From NCBI RefSeq assembly GCF_963576615.1, contig NC_088711.1:21670182-21734181 (forward strand): DNA of 64,000 bases. Direction: 5' to 3'. Position 1 is the stretch's first letter. The number at the start of each line of letters is the position of its first letter. The notes below the pieces were generated by a model. That model saw only the letters and a program-made list of their open reading frames with translations, was not told the origin of the DNA and made no database searches. This document shows, one piece after another, positions 11,721 to 26,257 of this stretch. Source of the stretch: Watersipora subatra. Taxonomy: Eukaryota; Bryozoa; Gymnolaemata; Cheilostomatida; Watersiporidae. A program made the position numbers and the translations under genes.

Positions 11721-14700
11721 AACTGAGATACCTGTTGTTTACACATACATTGGTAAATATCATGTGCTCCAATATTTACTTTACGAATGGCAACATGAGC
11801 AATCAAGCTTTTGGAGAGCAGACATTGTGTTGGCTACCAAAACTAAAGTGCTTGATAATTTAAGTTATTTACTTTTGTAATAATAAACATTAGTTGCCAA
11901 TTTAAGGTAACAACGACCTAAAGCCAGAGCTAACACCATCGTATATATCAGGTTATTTTATCTTCAATTTTGAAGATTGTCTTTGATTTTCAACAGACTG
12001 CTGTTTGCTTTTTGATAACATTTTGGTGCCGTTAATCATAAATCTTCAATGCTGGCCTTTCCAACAAAGATCTTTAACAGCTGGTTAACAGGTTTGTCTA
12101 ATTTAACTCTTAGAAAGTCATGTGATTAGCTGACTAACAGATCGTATGAAGTACTTGGTATGCTTTTTTATAAAATTTAACTTTTGACTGGAGAAAATTG
12201 CGTATAGATTACCCTTTGCATTGAACCAAAAGTAGTAATTTGCCAATGTAGTGATTCTTTTTCCTTGCCTGAATCCGATGTTTCGCATTTCTCCCATCTC
12301 CACACTTTCCAAGAAATTGAGGGTAGCCAAAGTTCTTTTTTTAATGACGGGTCACTGGCAGCTATACGCATCAGACTGTGAATGTGATGCCCTCAAGGGC
12401 TCTTAACAGCTTGCCAGAAGTTCATAATAGCACGTTTGGTCTTACATATACCTAATTTCATTGTGCCGGTGATATCTCAAGCTAGACATTCAGCTAGACT
12501 AAGATTCAATGCTACCACTATTTTGCAATAACACCTGACCACAATTCTGTTAAGTCATCTGATGAAAACATATTCTAATAAGGCACATACAAACGGTGTT
12601 GTATGTTAGTATTTATTGCTAAGACAATGATGTGCTAGTTTTTCACTATCCAGCAAATAAAATTCAAATATAACATTTCTAAAAAATAACTTTAATAGTA
12701 TTTAAAACAAAAAGCATGCGTATAATATTGAGATTTGACAACATGTTTACAATATAAATGCGTTCTAAAAATATGTAACATATTTGCCATATGGTCATGA
12801 GACAATCGCGAGAGAGATTGCTTACGTTATTAAAGATGAGAGGTCAGCAAAATGCACTCTTCAGCTCACAAGTAATAAGAGTTAGAGAACTGTTTGAAAT
12901 TGAATATTGCAGTTGAATGGTGGTAGAAGTAGCAGGTTACTAGTTAGGTATCCCAGTAGTTTACTAACTAGAGATAGGAAAAGTAGTAATAGTTCAGATA
13001 ACAGAATATGTATGCTCTATACTCAACATAGTGATCACAGTAACTACATCAAATTACTTCAACAAAATAATGACCAAAAGATTAGCACGAATAAGTTGGA
13101 ATGAAATTTGTCACGGGCAGGAGAAGACAATAACCATAACTTGAGTTTAATCTTGGCTCATACATTCCATGCTTTCTTTCAATATCTGTCTTTGCTCTGC
13201 GTAAATTCAAGAACAGCGTAGAGTGGTATAATATATCCTATAGCGTATGCAGTAATCAATAAATATTTACCAAGTTGCTAATACGACTCATTGAGTTATA
13301 TTATAACTCATAGTAAGCGGTCATAGCTCGAGGGGAACATATACTCCTTGACAGATATAAGAAAGTAACGGACAATATAAAATACCTAAACCATTACATA
13401 TTGTGTCAGCCGATGAATTTTCCAATGCAAAAATTCCAGCACTTGTTTATTTCTAAATCAAAATAGTTTTAAACACGCAACATTTAAAGTTTGTTGAGTC
13501 GTGATATTAAAAGTACAAAAAATTCACAAAATTTTTAAGAGAAGGCAGTATAACTTGACTTAATTTAAGTTGTAGTGAGTTGCATTGCATATCTCCTTTA
13601 TCATCATCTTTACCTCTAAACCTACACATAGATAGGGCTGCACTTCTGTTTTGCGTGTCTTTAGTATACAGGAACAAAAACCTTTTATTGATTATTTTAC
13701 TAAATATGTTTTTCATTTAAAATTAATTTTTTTAGTGTTATATATAGTGCACTTGCTTTAGCTGCAATATTGGTAAGTTACAGGTTTAGGTTGTGGAATG
13801 AATTAAAAGAATTGCTGCTTTTTTAATAGAATATTTGCTCCTACATACTACTACTACGTGAATGTAGAAATGCAAGAACAGCATTGTCATGCCATATTGA
13901 GAGTCGTGTTCCCATGATATAAGAATTTTTATGAGAGAATAGTGGGATTTGTACTAGAGTCAGAATAATCGATTAGCTTGTACAAGAACACCGACATTCT
14001 ATGAGGTTGTATTTATCAGCAAGTTATACAACGGTACATAAAATAACAACTGGTAAGACAAATGCTTAATTGCTGGTAAAGGGCTGTCAATGGTGAATAT
14101 GCAGAATAACTCAAGAGCTGTTCAACTTACTGATTGAGAGTCACACCTCGACATGCAAAATTACTCCAGCGGAAAAATTCCTTAATGCCAAAACTTTCTT
14201 CTTATAAGAATATACTGTATTTTGCTCAATTTGCCCACAAAACAATAATAAATCCATAGTTAAATTTAACATTAAAAATGCATGTATAAAACTACATAAA
14301 AAGGCAAAAGCGAAAATCTAAATTAAATGCAAAAACTAAATTAATATAGTAGCAATTAGTAAAAGGTTTTTGTTATTAATTCACTTAAAAGACACGTGAA
14401 CAGAAGTACTGACTCAACAATGAGTAGGTTCAGTTGTATAGTAAATGATTAAAATTTGTGGCAAAAACTACAGTAGATATAATTTGGAAGAAATTTTTCT
14501 ATATTTTTTAATTATTTGTATGTTTAATTTGTAATTTCTACAAAAATTTTTACTTACAAAGATATAACATTGTAAGAAAATTGGGATGTCATACAGTGGA
14601 AATTATGTGGAGACAAACATTCGCTCAATCTTAAGCAAAAATATGTTTGTCTATGATTTGTAGTAATAAAGGTAATTTGTAAATTTGACAGTTGTTTTCT

Positions 14701-14825
14701 CTTGTTTTGGATGTAAACATCCAAAACACCTTTATGGAACACCTTTTTCTAACAGCGAATCAACATGGCGTGTAAAAAACCAATACAAACAGAAGCTAAG
14801 TAAGTTTACAAGCTACATTTAGCTT
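11721..14825. other. Intergenic, no gene recognised
   Basis: AT-rich sequence between the tail-to-tail MGAT2 and KIAA0513 genes. The open frames here are short, lack splice sites in sensible phase and match nothing I recognise. No tandem array or terminal inverted repeat was seen. Confidence 0.5.
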
Positions 14826-15045
14826 CTGCATATTGTACTGCAAGGCTAATTCACCAACCTATACGTAAGGTTACAGTCTGTGCACATTGTACTGCGAGGC
14901 TAATTCACAAACCTATACGTAAGGTTACAGTCTGTACACATTGTACTGCGAGAATAATTCACAAACCTATACGTAAGGCTACAGTCTGTGCACATTGTAC
15001 TGCGAGGTTAATTCACAAACCTATACATAGGGCTACAGTCTGTAA
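14826..15045. repeat. 54-bp tandem repeat, four copies
   Basis: Copies of a 54-bp unit begin at about 14832, 14886, 14940 and 14994, each containing attgtactgcgaggctaatt and acctatacgtaaggttacag. The copies differ by a few bases. The array lies in the 3' flank of the minus-strand KIAA0513 gene, about 600 bases past its stop. Confidence 0.9.
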
Positions 15046-15636
15046 AACAATCTTGTTTTATTGCAACAAATGCTCAGCTATACCATATATGCTCACATAT
15101 ACATCGATGTTATGTATAAGTAGATAAGTATATAAGTAAAGCAGATAGGCATTGGCCGGCATTTAAAAACAAAAAAATTGCATTATTATAGCCATCACTC
15201 ATGGATAAGTCAACTCCGCCATTCCAGAATATTTTGGAACAATTAAAGCGAATCTGAATCGATATTTGCTATTCAGGAATCAAAACAGCTCAAAATTAAA
15301 TTCTTTTAATAAATATAATAAATAGTATTCTCTGACATGTTTTAAATGAGATTTGGCATGACTCGCTTCCGGTAATAATGTTTACTGACTGACTGCCTGC
15401 TAAAACATGAGGTATGCAGTGCCCACTCACAATCTCGTGTTTGCTACTATGTGGGTAGCAAACAAACAATAGCAGTATCTATAGAGCGAGGTCTAATTAA
15501 ATGTACTTGCATTAGACTATTCAGAATTTACAGTTGTCAAATTTCACCCAACCTTTTTTCAAATATATTGCTTGTTAGATGCAAAACCAGCCACTGGCAG
15601 AACAGTACAACAATGACGGATGCCTTGTTATGATTG

Positions 15637-18600
15637 TTATGATTGAGCGTGCTGCGTAAACTTGTTAGCTGGTAATGTATACTGTATTTTCACTGACATT
15701 TAATAGCAATAATTCTGTGAAGCACCTTTAACATTTATATGATGCAGCACTATTATTATGAGTGTTTGTTATGGCTTCATAACGTGATGCGTATATTGCA
15801 TGTATAATAACAGAGTTTTCTTTTCATATTGGCATTCTATTCGGCTCAGCTGCAACATGTCCATACACATTACTCATGCATCAGCTGACCCCAAAATATT
15901 TACCTTAAAATCATCTCTCGAAAACTCGACTTATACATGAATATAGATAGTGAAATATGGTTGTTATAATACTTGATCATTTTGTCAGCAAACGCAAAAG
16001 ATAACGCAAAGATAAATTGAAACTTTACCGTCAGTCAAGTCGCCGATAGTAGACTGTTTCCTTAAGAATTCTAAGCACCAATCCATCTCCAAGCCGAATG
16101 CTCTCATATTGTACAAAAATGTTCTACAACATATCGATTGAACAATTCACATCTAAACTTAATAGTGTAACAAAATACAAGTGTAAATGCTGCCTTAAGT
16201 TAAAATTTGTTTGTGAGAAACTCGACCTTGAATGAGAGGTCAAGTTGAGAGGCTGCAAGTGTTAGACCTTGAAGCAGCAACGTAAACCTCTTAACCACGT
16301 ATAGGTCAAAGTAAATATTTCTCACCCGAGTTGACCGAATATTACATTCCTTTGAAATTTCCTATCTTGATCTTCATCATCGGCATCATCTTTGCTGCCA
16401 ATAAAAAAGTTGTTAATAGTCTTAGCAACCTTAGACCTTTACACAATCAATACTATAGCTGCAAACTATGGCTATGCTTTGAACAGTTTCTGCAATCATA
16501 AACAAAAAGCTCTCAACAATACATATGAATGGTAGATTACTTGGTAATATTATGGTCATGAACTACTCGAGTGTTGCATTCATTGCAGTTAGCAAAATAA
16601 TTAAAAAAATTGTTAAACAGATTTTCAAAAAGATATCATACTGAGATCACAAAAACTCGCTAGCATTGGTCTGAAGAGATAGAGATAAGCAGAGAGTAAA
16701 TAGTACCTTCTAAAACACAGAAAACATGTTTATTAGAGTATGAAGCATGAACAACATGTTTCAATGACCACCAATACTATAATCGATACTGACAGACAGA
16801 AAATAGCAATCAACATATAATATACCCAGTCTCCAAGTTGGATATTTCACTACATGTTGATGTAGGTGAGTGGTTGCCTCCCCTTGGGCTGCTAAAATGA
16901 ACATTTATGAGTTATGTTCTTTTTTGTTGCGTTTAGGCAATGATATACAGTGGAGGCTGTATATCATTGGTTTAGGTTAGTAATGGAATTTTTCGTCTGA
17001 TTAAAACATGGATGATATGATTTAAGATGTCCTTTGTTGATGAATAACCAACCCCTATGGTATATAAACAAAGTAGAAAAGCCTTTGGACTCTAACTTCC
17101 CTTATTACCCGCATGTGACAAAAAGCCTTGTGCCTTTTTTCTATAGTAACTCTAAAACAGCAAACGGTGGAACGGATCAGACTCGACTCCATTTTTGACA
17201 CTAGAGCAATAACTATACGAAACTAAATAAAAACCACAAGTATTAATTTGGAAAGATTTATTAAGACGCTGTTGCGCATTTGTATTGATGAAACGAGTAT
17301 TGATTAAGTTTTGCAACTGTAAAAGCTAATAACTCCTTGAATAGACATTTAACATGTAAAGTAAGAATCAAATATTGATTGTTATTCTTGACAAGTGTTT
17401 ACTCGCTTTACAACTGCTAAGTAAAAGATCTAACATGAGCAGAGTGTCATGTTAGCACTTTGTGCTCTATCATGAAATCTATGCTGCTAAACATCACCTG
17501 CTGTACAGCATTGCGTAACCTCTTACAGAATGACGCTGTTATAAACAGGCACCTACAAAGCGTACCCGTGGGGACCTACGTCAACTATGACGACACGATC
17601 AAGCTATAATTTATAAATATTTCTGACTTAACCCTCCCACGCAAACACCTGCGCACTTTACGAACAGCCGTAGTGAACTAAAACAAAACATACAATAGCA
17701 CCAAACTAGTTGGCTACACTTTGTCAATGTGCATTCCGCATGCCTCGATACAATTTGATACAAAGAAAAACACCGGAGTTGATGAATTGGTGAAGGTGCT
17801 TACTTGGTAGTTAAAGGCTTCCTTTCTCTCTCGTTTTGGACTGACTCATAGAAAGCTGCATTCCAGTATCTCATTGATTGCCATATTGGCTGATTTTTCA
17901 AGTAGCTGAACAAAAAGTTTTTCTGAACCTTTCCCGCTTGTGATACTACAAAATATTCCAATAGATATTTTCAAAAGCAAGTGGAGATTACATACATGTA
18001 TATACACTGACAACGCGCAGCAGGCAAAGTCCCTTCACTGAAATTATGAAAGCAACTTTCTTAGTGCAGCAGTTAAAACAAGACAGAATGAAAAAGTAAA
18101 TTAAATTGAACATGCAAAAAGCTTTATTTTGACATCAAAGACTCCCAAATCAAACATCTGCTTCTTTTCAACTTAAATAAACTTGGTGGCAGATTTGTTC
18201 AGTTAACAGTATATTAGCTTAGCGCATAACAGTGTCAGCGCATAACGGTGTCAGCGCATAAAGGTGTCAGCGCATAACAGTGTCAGCGCATAACGGTGTC
18301 AGCGCATAAAGGTGTCAGCGCATAACGGTGTCAGCGCATAACGGTGTCAGCGCATAACAGTGTCAGCGGATAACGATGTCAGCGGATAACGGTGTCAGCG
18401 CATAACGGTGTCAGCGCATAACAGCGTCAGCGCATAACAGTGTCAGCGCATAACAGTGTCAGTATATGACAGTGTCAGTACATGACAGTGGCAGTACATG
18501 ACAGAGTCAGTACATGACAGTGTCAGCGCATAACAGTGTCAGCGCAAAACAGTGTCAGCGCATAACAGTGTCAGCGCATATCAGTGTCAGGGCATAACAG

Positions 18601-21600
18601 TGTCAGTGCATAACAGTGTCGGTACATAACAGTGTCAGTGCATAACAGTGTCAGTACATAACAGTGCCAGTGCATATCAGTGTCAGCGCATATCAGTGTC
18701 AGTGCATGACAGTGTCATACATAAAAGCGTCGGTAAATGATAGTATCAGTACATGACAGTGTCAGCGCATGACAACATCAGTATATAGCAGTGTCAGCGC
18801 ATGACAGTGTCAGCGCATGACAGCATCGTACATGACAGCGTCAGTACATGATAGTATCAGTACATGATAGTATCAGTACATGATAGTATCAGTACATGAC
18901 AGTGTCAGCACATGGAATGGTTAGAGTCAGTACATGGTAAGTTTAATGCCAATACCAAGAGCATCCAATAAATGAATTACTACCTTGGTGTTGATGTCAA
19001 GGCAGTGCTACAAATCCATTTTCAACAACAAATATGACTCTGAATATTTATAAAAATGAATCTGTGATTCTGTCCTCAAAGCAAAGCATATGTATGCATT
19101 TGTAGAAGAATGTGACTCATTTACATACTTACCATTATAAAAAGCAAAACATGAATGTATTTACCTTCATAGAAGAAAGTGAAGCACATGTTCATGAGTA
19201 TAGTGGCCGGCGTAAAGTCATCAGCCTCATCACATTCAAACAAGACGACAGCGAAATACTGAACCAGTTGATAGAATGTGTGCTCCGTGACTGCCCTTTG
19301 GGTTCCTCTCTGCATTAACATTGGTAAATAGCTACTCATACATGCTAAATTCAGCATACTATTTTACATATATGGCAATGCATATTGATCCCATGTCAAT
19401 GTGTATTTGATATAAAGTATTTAACTGGAATTACGGTAGAGGAAACTTGTTGAGAAAACAACAGCTAGCATGTGCTTCTAAATAGTGTAGAGCAATAGGC
19501 AGTACGCTATACGCAACTTGGAATAAACAGATCTCAATCTACATAACGATTAACGACGTTGTACTAAAGCCAAAATAGTCGATATAAAATAGCAAAGCAT
19601 ATTTAGAAGAATTGAATTTAGGGTAATGAAATCAACACAGAGACATTTCTAGCTAAAGACTAATACAATAATGTAAAACTAATCCGAAGGACGTTTCCTC
19701 ATAAGTTAGTACTACACAGATATAGCTCCTCATATGTTAGTACTACACAGATATAGCTCCTCGTACGTTAGTACTACACAGATATAGCTCCTCATATGTT
19801 AGTACTACACAGATATAGCTCCTCGTACGTTAGTACTACACAGATATAGCTCCTCGTAAGTTAGTATTACACAGATATAGCTTCTAGTAAGTTAGTACTA
19901 CACAGATATAGCTCCTAGTAAGTTAGTACTACACAGATATAGCTCCTCGTAAGTTAGTACTACACAGATATAGCTCCTCGTACGTTAGTACTGCACAGAT
20001 ATAGCTCCTCGTAAGTTAGTACTACACAGATATAGCTCCTCGTAAGTTAGTACTGCACAGATATAGCTCCTCGTAAGTTAGTACTACACAGATATAGCTC
20101 CTCGTAAGTTAGTACTACACAGATATAGCTCCTCGTAAGTTAGTACTACACAGATATAGCTCCTCATAAGTTAGTACTACACAGATATAGTTCCTCATAA
20201 GTTAGTACTGCACAGATATAGCTCCTCGTAAGTTAGTACTGCACAGATATAGCTCCTCATAAGTTAGTACTACACAGATATAGCCAACAGCTGATCCCAG
20301 AATGTAGTTTGCAGTGAATCAATGACCACCGCAATTGAATTCATTAAATTAGTTTTTTATTTTCCTTGTGAACCTAGCTCTCTATTAACATACCCATTCT
20401 ATGGCTACTTCATGAGCTCTTCGTAAAATTTTAACTTGGACTTATACAAATGCTATTCAAAACTATTAACTGATGTGGAAAGATTCCCAATTTGAATTTC
20501 TCAACTCGCTTAATCCAAAGTCTGTAGTATACATGCCCAGCTACTGCAATGTTCATTTAGCAGGCAAATATACCACTCTAGTGGTCATGTAACAAGATAA
20601 ATACACCACAATAATTTTTAGAAACAATTATTCTGAAATACGCAGACGAATGAAACTATAGAACTGAATGGGTAGTAGGTAACAACTTACATTTTGAGAT
20701 ATGGCTCGAGCAAAATGAAGTCGAAAGTTCCCATCCTGTAAAAATTTTCAAAAAATAACAGGTACGAAGAAAATGAGGTCAAACTATTTTACAATTATCA
20801 CACAGAAAATACAGTTGTCACGTCATGTCATAAACTCACCTGAACACATTTTCCAAACTTTGCTTTGTCTTCGCTGCTGTTAGAATTGCTAAAAGACACA
20901 AACCTAATGTAGAGACTCCTCTTGTGCATATCATATATACACAGACAGGTTAGATGGTTCAGTGACAAGAAATGTCGGTATTTTTAATTACCCACAAAGC
21001 GCTAAAAGGTCAAATTATAGCAGCTGAGCTATCCCATAAGATTTCCTATTCATCTCACACTGCATGATAGCAATAACAATTATCTATAATAAGTAGGCTG
21101 CTATTATAGATTTGTGGACACGCCAATAATAACCCTAGAGCTTTATATGACAAAAAGCACAGAGCTAGACATAATAAAAACATGAAGGGATCTATGATAA
21201 AAAACATAGAGCTGCACATAGTGCAAAAACAAAGAACTATACTTGTGCAATCTGTTTATAATGGTCTGCATGATGGTGAACTAAAAAGTCCCACCATTGA
21301 AGCAAAACAGAAAAAATTTAAATTTAATAAACTTACCCAGAGAATATATTGCCAACAAATCTTGTGGCAAATACTTTTACCTCCATGGACTCATCGTCTT
21401 CAAAAGAAGACGAAATGGAGTTAAGAGAGCCGAGGGAACATGATCTCTTAGAAGCGTGCTCTGTATATATTGGCTCCGAAGACTCATCCCTATGTAAGAA
21501 ACAATTAAGTCACAGGAACTAACTGGCAAAGCAGTTGACAGTTGTGGAAGACCACTACTGCAGTACTCTCCAATCGTGGAACTACTGTCAGTGGAGACAA

Positions 21601-24600
21601 TTACTAAAGTGCTCAATTGTCATGAGAAACAATTAGTAAAATGGACAACTATATTTGGACACTTAGAGCTAAGTGGTAGGTAATATAGCTGGGCTGAAAG
21701 TATTATTCCCCATTTTAATGTGGGATAATAAACACAGACAAAAACATTTTTCACTCTGTAATGACATTTGATTGGAATAATACGAGTCACATGACCTACA
21801 CGTTATGGATTATTTCAGGTCGTATTAATTGCCAGAGACGGAACCCATGAATTGAGTGGGACAACTTTTGTTAAAGCAAATTTTGTGTAGGTCAACATGC
21901 GTGTACATGGGTGCTACTGTTCCGGCAGCAGTATTCAACTCAAAAAATGTCATAGAAATGTCAAGCTAGAGGCAGATACAGCACAAAACTGACACTCTGC
22001 CGTGAGCAAATAACACCATAGATCAGCCTTAGTATAACGGTTGAAGCCAGTTTGGGCACCTGCAGCGCAGCCTTCCGCTAGCAAAACCAGAGACCCAAAA
22101 AACAAGCCAACAGAGTGACATTTAAAGCAAGCGTCAATGCAAATGGGTTTGCTCTGCTTGCTTTTTAAGAAACTAACCAAATCATATCTTCACTAACTCG
22201 CTGTATTAAAAATCAATCAGGGCGATTAGATTGACTGCATGTATTACCAAAAAGATGCTTATGGTAAAAGTTTGATCGATTTTAATAAATCTAATACTTT
22301 TCTAAGATGGACCAAATAAACAGTTTAACAAAATCTAGAACAACTAAAAATATAAACGCTAACTCATACACGGATTCACATGTTTAGCGAAATTCAATCA
22401 TCAGGCCATACTGCAGCTAGTCGTACACCTTTTAATTTCATACCAACATAAAATAAATAGGTATGCTTTTGCCTGAAAAAGTAGCAGCCTATCGTATTTA
22501 ATAGTGAAATGGCTTATAGAATTCCTAAAGTCACACAAAAACTGAAAAGGCTACGATGCTGCTGCCGAAGAATGCTACAGAGAACCCGACGAAGAAGCAA
22601 TCCATACTTCAAAAGATAATTGAAAAAGATAATATACCTAATGAGAGCTTACAAGATTTCTTTAAGGCAATTTCTTAAAGTAAAATAGTATGGTAGGAAA
22701 AATTAATTAGGCAAATCTAATAACTACTTACGAGAAAACCAGGCATATTTATAAGCAGATGCCAAATAATAAAATTGCGCAACTTGCTATTTCAACCAGG
22801 AAAAATTCTCTATGTATTTTTCAAATAAACTTTTGTACAAACGTTGAGAATATGTTTGTGAAGAGGTGAAAGCGCATTGTTAATGATACACTAATCTTGC
22901 CAGAAGGAGTGACAATCATATGACATGCCCTCTGATTATGTAGTAAGCAAATCAATGAAAATACTATTTGTTTTGTTATACTAGATAAAGCGTGAACTAA
23001 AAATGCTCCATTTTATGATATGTAACAGCAATTGTTGCTAGGAAAGAACTTGAGAGGTTTTACTGGTGGGGAAATTTTCACACTTTGATTTTTAATTATC
23101 TTCCTGCCCAGCCGCACTGCCTTGAGCTTTAGATTAATAATAACCTTGTCCATTAACTTTATGTACAGATACTTGATGAGATACGCATTTACAGTACATT
23201 CATATTCGCTAAGTTACAGTATTTACATCAACGGCAAGAGCTGATAAAAACATTGATCACTCCTCTGAATATTATGGGTATAGGCCAAAGTCAACTTTTG
23301 GTCAAAGTCAACTTTTAGCCAACAGCAAAGTTACATAAATACTGACATTCGTGCGCATAGTCGCATACTGACAGAGACGGCATCAGTATTTCCTGTTGTG
23401 TTGATTGCACGAAACAGCCTTGCAGACATTTACATAGTTGGCATTTACTTCTTGAACCCTGATAAGCTTGAAAACCCTTGAACCCTGACTAGATGGCTGT
23501 ATAAATGCTGGTCGGATAACGTGCTGGTTGTATAAGTGCTGTGTTGTAAGGCTTTTACTGAGTAAAATTTAACCACTAATTTTTCATGATCAAAACCTCG
23601 TTGTCACTTGTAAACTATATAAAACCTTTTCTCACGCTCACTGCTACTTGAAGGAATAATCACTATATTCAATGCGTACTCCAACTATTGCTCACTAGGG
23701 ACAGTTTTGGACTATAGACCATGGACTAAGAGCCACCATAAAATTGATTACAATTAATGCAGGGCTGAACAGACTCTACATGATAAACTTATTGTTCCTT
23801 GACAGAGGTGTTTTAAAAAACAGACAGAAGTAATATTCATGGCTGCATTAGTAACACTGACGTTAGCAAGTTTAGAAGTCTTTTGTGTCATTCAAATAAG
23901 AGTTTTTCAAGCAGAGTTGCTTTTACTGTTTCCAAATCAGCAACTAAATTTTTTCATGAAATGCAACAAAATAGATAACTGTATGTCCCCTCGGCCCCGT
24001 GCCCATATCATCTAGCTTCCTGAAAGGACGGTAACTATCTTCAATACAGACATGATGCTTGACTAAATGGTTTGAAAACTTTCTCTCAGAAATTTACGCA
24101 CAGCATATTATTTTATTACTAAAAAGGAAAGCTTGTTATTAAACAGATGTATCTCGTGTCTGATTCATCTGAAATAAAATAAAACCAATCTTAGACTCTT
24201 GATGGAAAGTAGGCGAGCTGCCAGGTACTGACTAAAAAGTAAACTGTATACGTATATGTCTCAACATTTGTGGATCATATTTAATGATTGAGAAGTACAG
24301 TAGACGAACGGACTACCATGCTAAAAATAGCTTGGAAACTGTTTGCTAATGCAGCCCTGTGAGCCAACATTACAGAAAGGTCATTGCAAAACTGGAGGAC
24401 ACCTCGGGTAACACGAGGTTCAGCTTTTGTGCTGGTCCAATCACAATGCTCTAAAACGGCTAAATAATATTTAACAAAAAATACTTATAACAGTGGTTTC
24501 ATTAAACTATATAAGAATGCCAAAAGAATGTTTCACAAAAAATGCAGTACTTAGGTAGTGCCAAATGACCTATTTTGAGCAAACATCGCCAATGTAGCCA

Positions 24601-26257
24601 ATTGATGCTACATCAATGTGAGTGCAATGCGCTAAATTACTGAAGGTCTTAAATTACTTCCAAGATTAATAAATCGTAGGTGAAGACTGTCATAGCCATT
24701 TGTTATGATAGAGGCATCTATTAGACATGCTGTGATGCTGAGAAGAGAAACCACTACCATCATAGTTGCTCAGCCTCTAGCATTCTATGAGAGACTAGAG
24801 GCTTAGGGATATTGCAAAAAATTGTCATGATAACAGGGACTAAGAGGACTACTCAAAACCTGATATTTTAAACAATAAAGTAAATTGGTAACGATGAATC
24901 ATGTATCAGTATGAATTAATAGCGGTAAGACAACTTTTTTGCTGTCGTAATGCTGAAACCTGTTTCGGAAACCTGGAGCCCATTAAATTGGAATCGTTGT
25001 GATTACCATAGACTTAATCTTTACTACATGTATGTTAAGAGCTGTGTCTATGCACTCGCCTGTCCAAAGCCACACTTGGAGGTTAGGAAAAAGGTTGTTT
25101 AAAATGGGATTTGAACTCCCAACTTTCAACTTGGCTAACCAACACCAATCGACCGCCCATTAGTATATCAGAATAATTGTACACATAGGTATTACACCTG
25201 ACAATCTATCACGGCACACGAGACTGTAAGGGCACTAGTATGTATTATAGTAAATTGCTAGTTTCATGTTTATCAATAATGGTTTTATTTTAGTAGTATT
25301 ATTAAGTTTTAATGCTAGTGTTATGCAAGACCTTAGCAATAAAACTGAATAATACAACTAAAATAATTACATATCTGAATATAACTTTTATATCTTTATA
25401 ATATTAACAATGAATGAATTGAAACACATTGAAAAAATTAATGAATCGTCTCCTACTTACCCTGATGACTCGTAGCCGAGTACCTGATCCTCTTCTCTAT
25501 GAACTACTGTCTCTGCTCGACTAGTTGCTGCCTGGCTTAAATTCTGCATTGAATCAAAGTTGATAAGATTTCCATTAGGTAGTGCCAAATGGTTATTGCT
25601 AGCCTTAGCCCCTTCAGCACTTTTCTTAGACGGTGCTGACTTGCTCTTTCTACTGTGCTCAGCAAACACGAACTCCTGCACGGCCGTAGATGGACTGACG
25701 ATGCTTGTGTCAGAGTCAGGAGGCATAAGCCCATTTTTGACATGAGAGGCAACTGTATCCAGATATACCTCCTCAGCGGTAACACTGTCCTGCCTCTTGC
25801 TAAGTTTTTTTCGGCAATTTATGGAAGGCGCACCATCCGTTTCACTGGAATTGATAACAAGCTCACTTGTCTCGCTTGCACCACACACGGCTGCATCGCT
25901 TTCATCGCCAGAACTGCAGTCGGCTGTGTCTATTAGAGGAGCGCATTCAGGCTCTCCATCCGTCTTATTCAACCCTGTCGAGCGTTGCCCATTTTCATAG
26001 AGCCCGACTCCTTGCAGCTTTTGTTTGACAGCATTCATAAAAGAGGCTGAAGTGCTGGCATTGGGCGAAGGAGTGACGGGGTCTCCCTCACTTTGATCGT
26101 CTGGAGTGGACTGGGTAGACTTTATCTTAGAGGTGAAGTCATTCCAAAGACTTGCCCGTTTCGTCGAAAGCGACTCAAACAGGTTCCCAATGGGTTTATC
26201 TTCTTTATCCTTGTCAGGGTCAGCATTCATGCTTAGCCTTCTCTTTATGAAATCCAT
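15637..26257 (-). CDS. KIAA0513: KIAA0513 orthologue (SBF2-domain protein), complete CDS
   Basis: Nine exons on the minus strand: 25461-26257 (ATG at 26257), 21337-21489, 20840-20888, 20691-20735, 19165-19309, 17804-17945, 16326-16394, 16029-16123 and 15637-15692 (TAA). All have AG/GT borders; the phases agree and give 516 residues. Matches to human KIAA0513 (about 411 residues): VGNIFSG and EDKAKFG (310-328), [20 protein letters not shown] and [11 protein letters not shown] (360-396), [18 protein letters not shown] (411-428), [17 protein letters not shown] (463-479), and a C-terminal tail of the same length as the human one. The last part resembles the SBF2 domain of myotubularin-related proteins. 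Residues 1-300 are acidic, Ser-rich and probably disordered; only a GNLINF motif recalls the human N-terminus. A stretch of roughly 90 residues present in humans between CFT and YLK is absent. The start is the first ATG after a splice acceptor at 26259, in good context. The molecular function of the family is not established. Confidence 0.9.
18222..18930. repeat. 16-bp minisatellite in KIAA0513 intron 5
   Basis: About 44 copies of a unit close to agcgcataacagtgtc. The left half is homogeneous (gcgcataac form); the right half drifts to a gtacatgac form with occasional length changes. The array fills most of the intron between the exons at 19165 and 17945, where the human protein has an extra segment that is missing here. 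Confidence 0.95.
19690..20285. repeat. 31-bp minisatellite in KIAA0513 intron 4
   Basis: About 19 copies of a 31-bp unit containing gttagtactacacagatata and gctcctcgtaa. Variation is concentrated at a few positions (cgtaa/catat/cgtac, and one a/g change in actacac), so variant copies can be followed along the array. It lies 400 bases from the exon at 20691. Confidence 0.95.
25095..25160 (-). repeat. tRNA-like SINE head in KIAA0513 intron 1
   Basis: On the minus strand there is a stretch like a tRNA 5' half (gattggtgttggttagcc, A-box-like) and about 20 bases later gggagttcaaatccca (B-box-like). It is not a functional tRNA because the acceptor stem does not pair. It is probably the tRNA-derived head of a SINE or a tRNA pseudogene; the body beyond 25080 is not recognised. 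Confidence 0.45.

Noticed and set aside
19023..19120. Search for an additional KIAA0513 exon between 17945 and 19165
   Set aside because: Candidate acceptors (for example ttcag near 19042) lead to stops in all needed phases, while direct joining of the two flanking exons is in phase.
18222..20285. Minisatellites with regular units considered as CRISPR arrays
   Set aside because: There are no unique spacers: the units are contiguous, and the genome is animal.
25095..25160. Functional tRNA gene
   Set aside because: A- and B-box-like motifs are present, but the acceptor stem does not pair and no anticodon arm forms.
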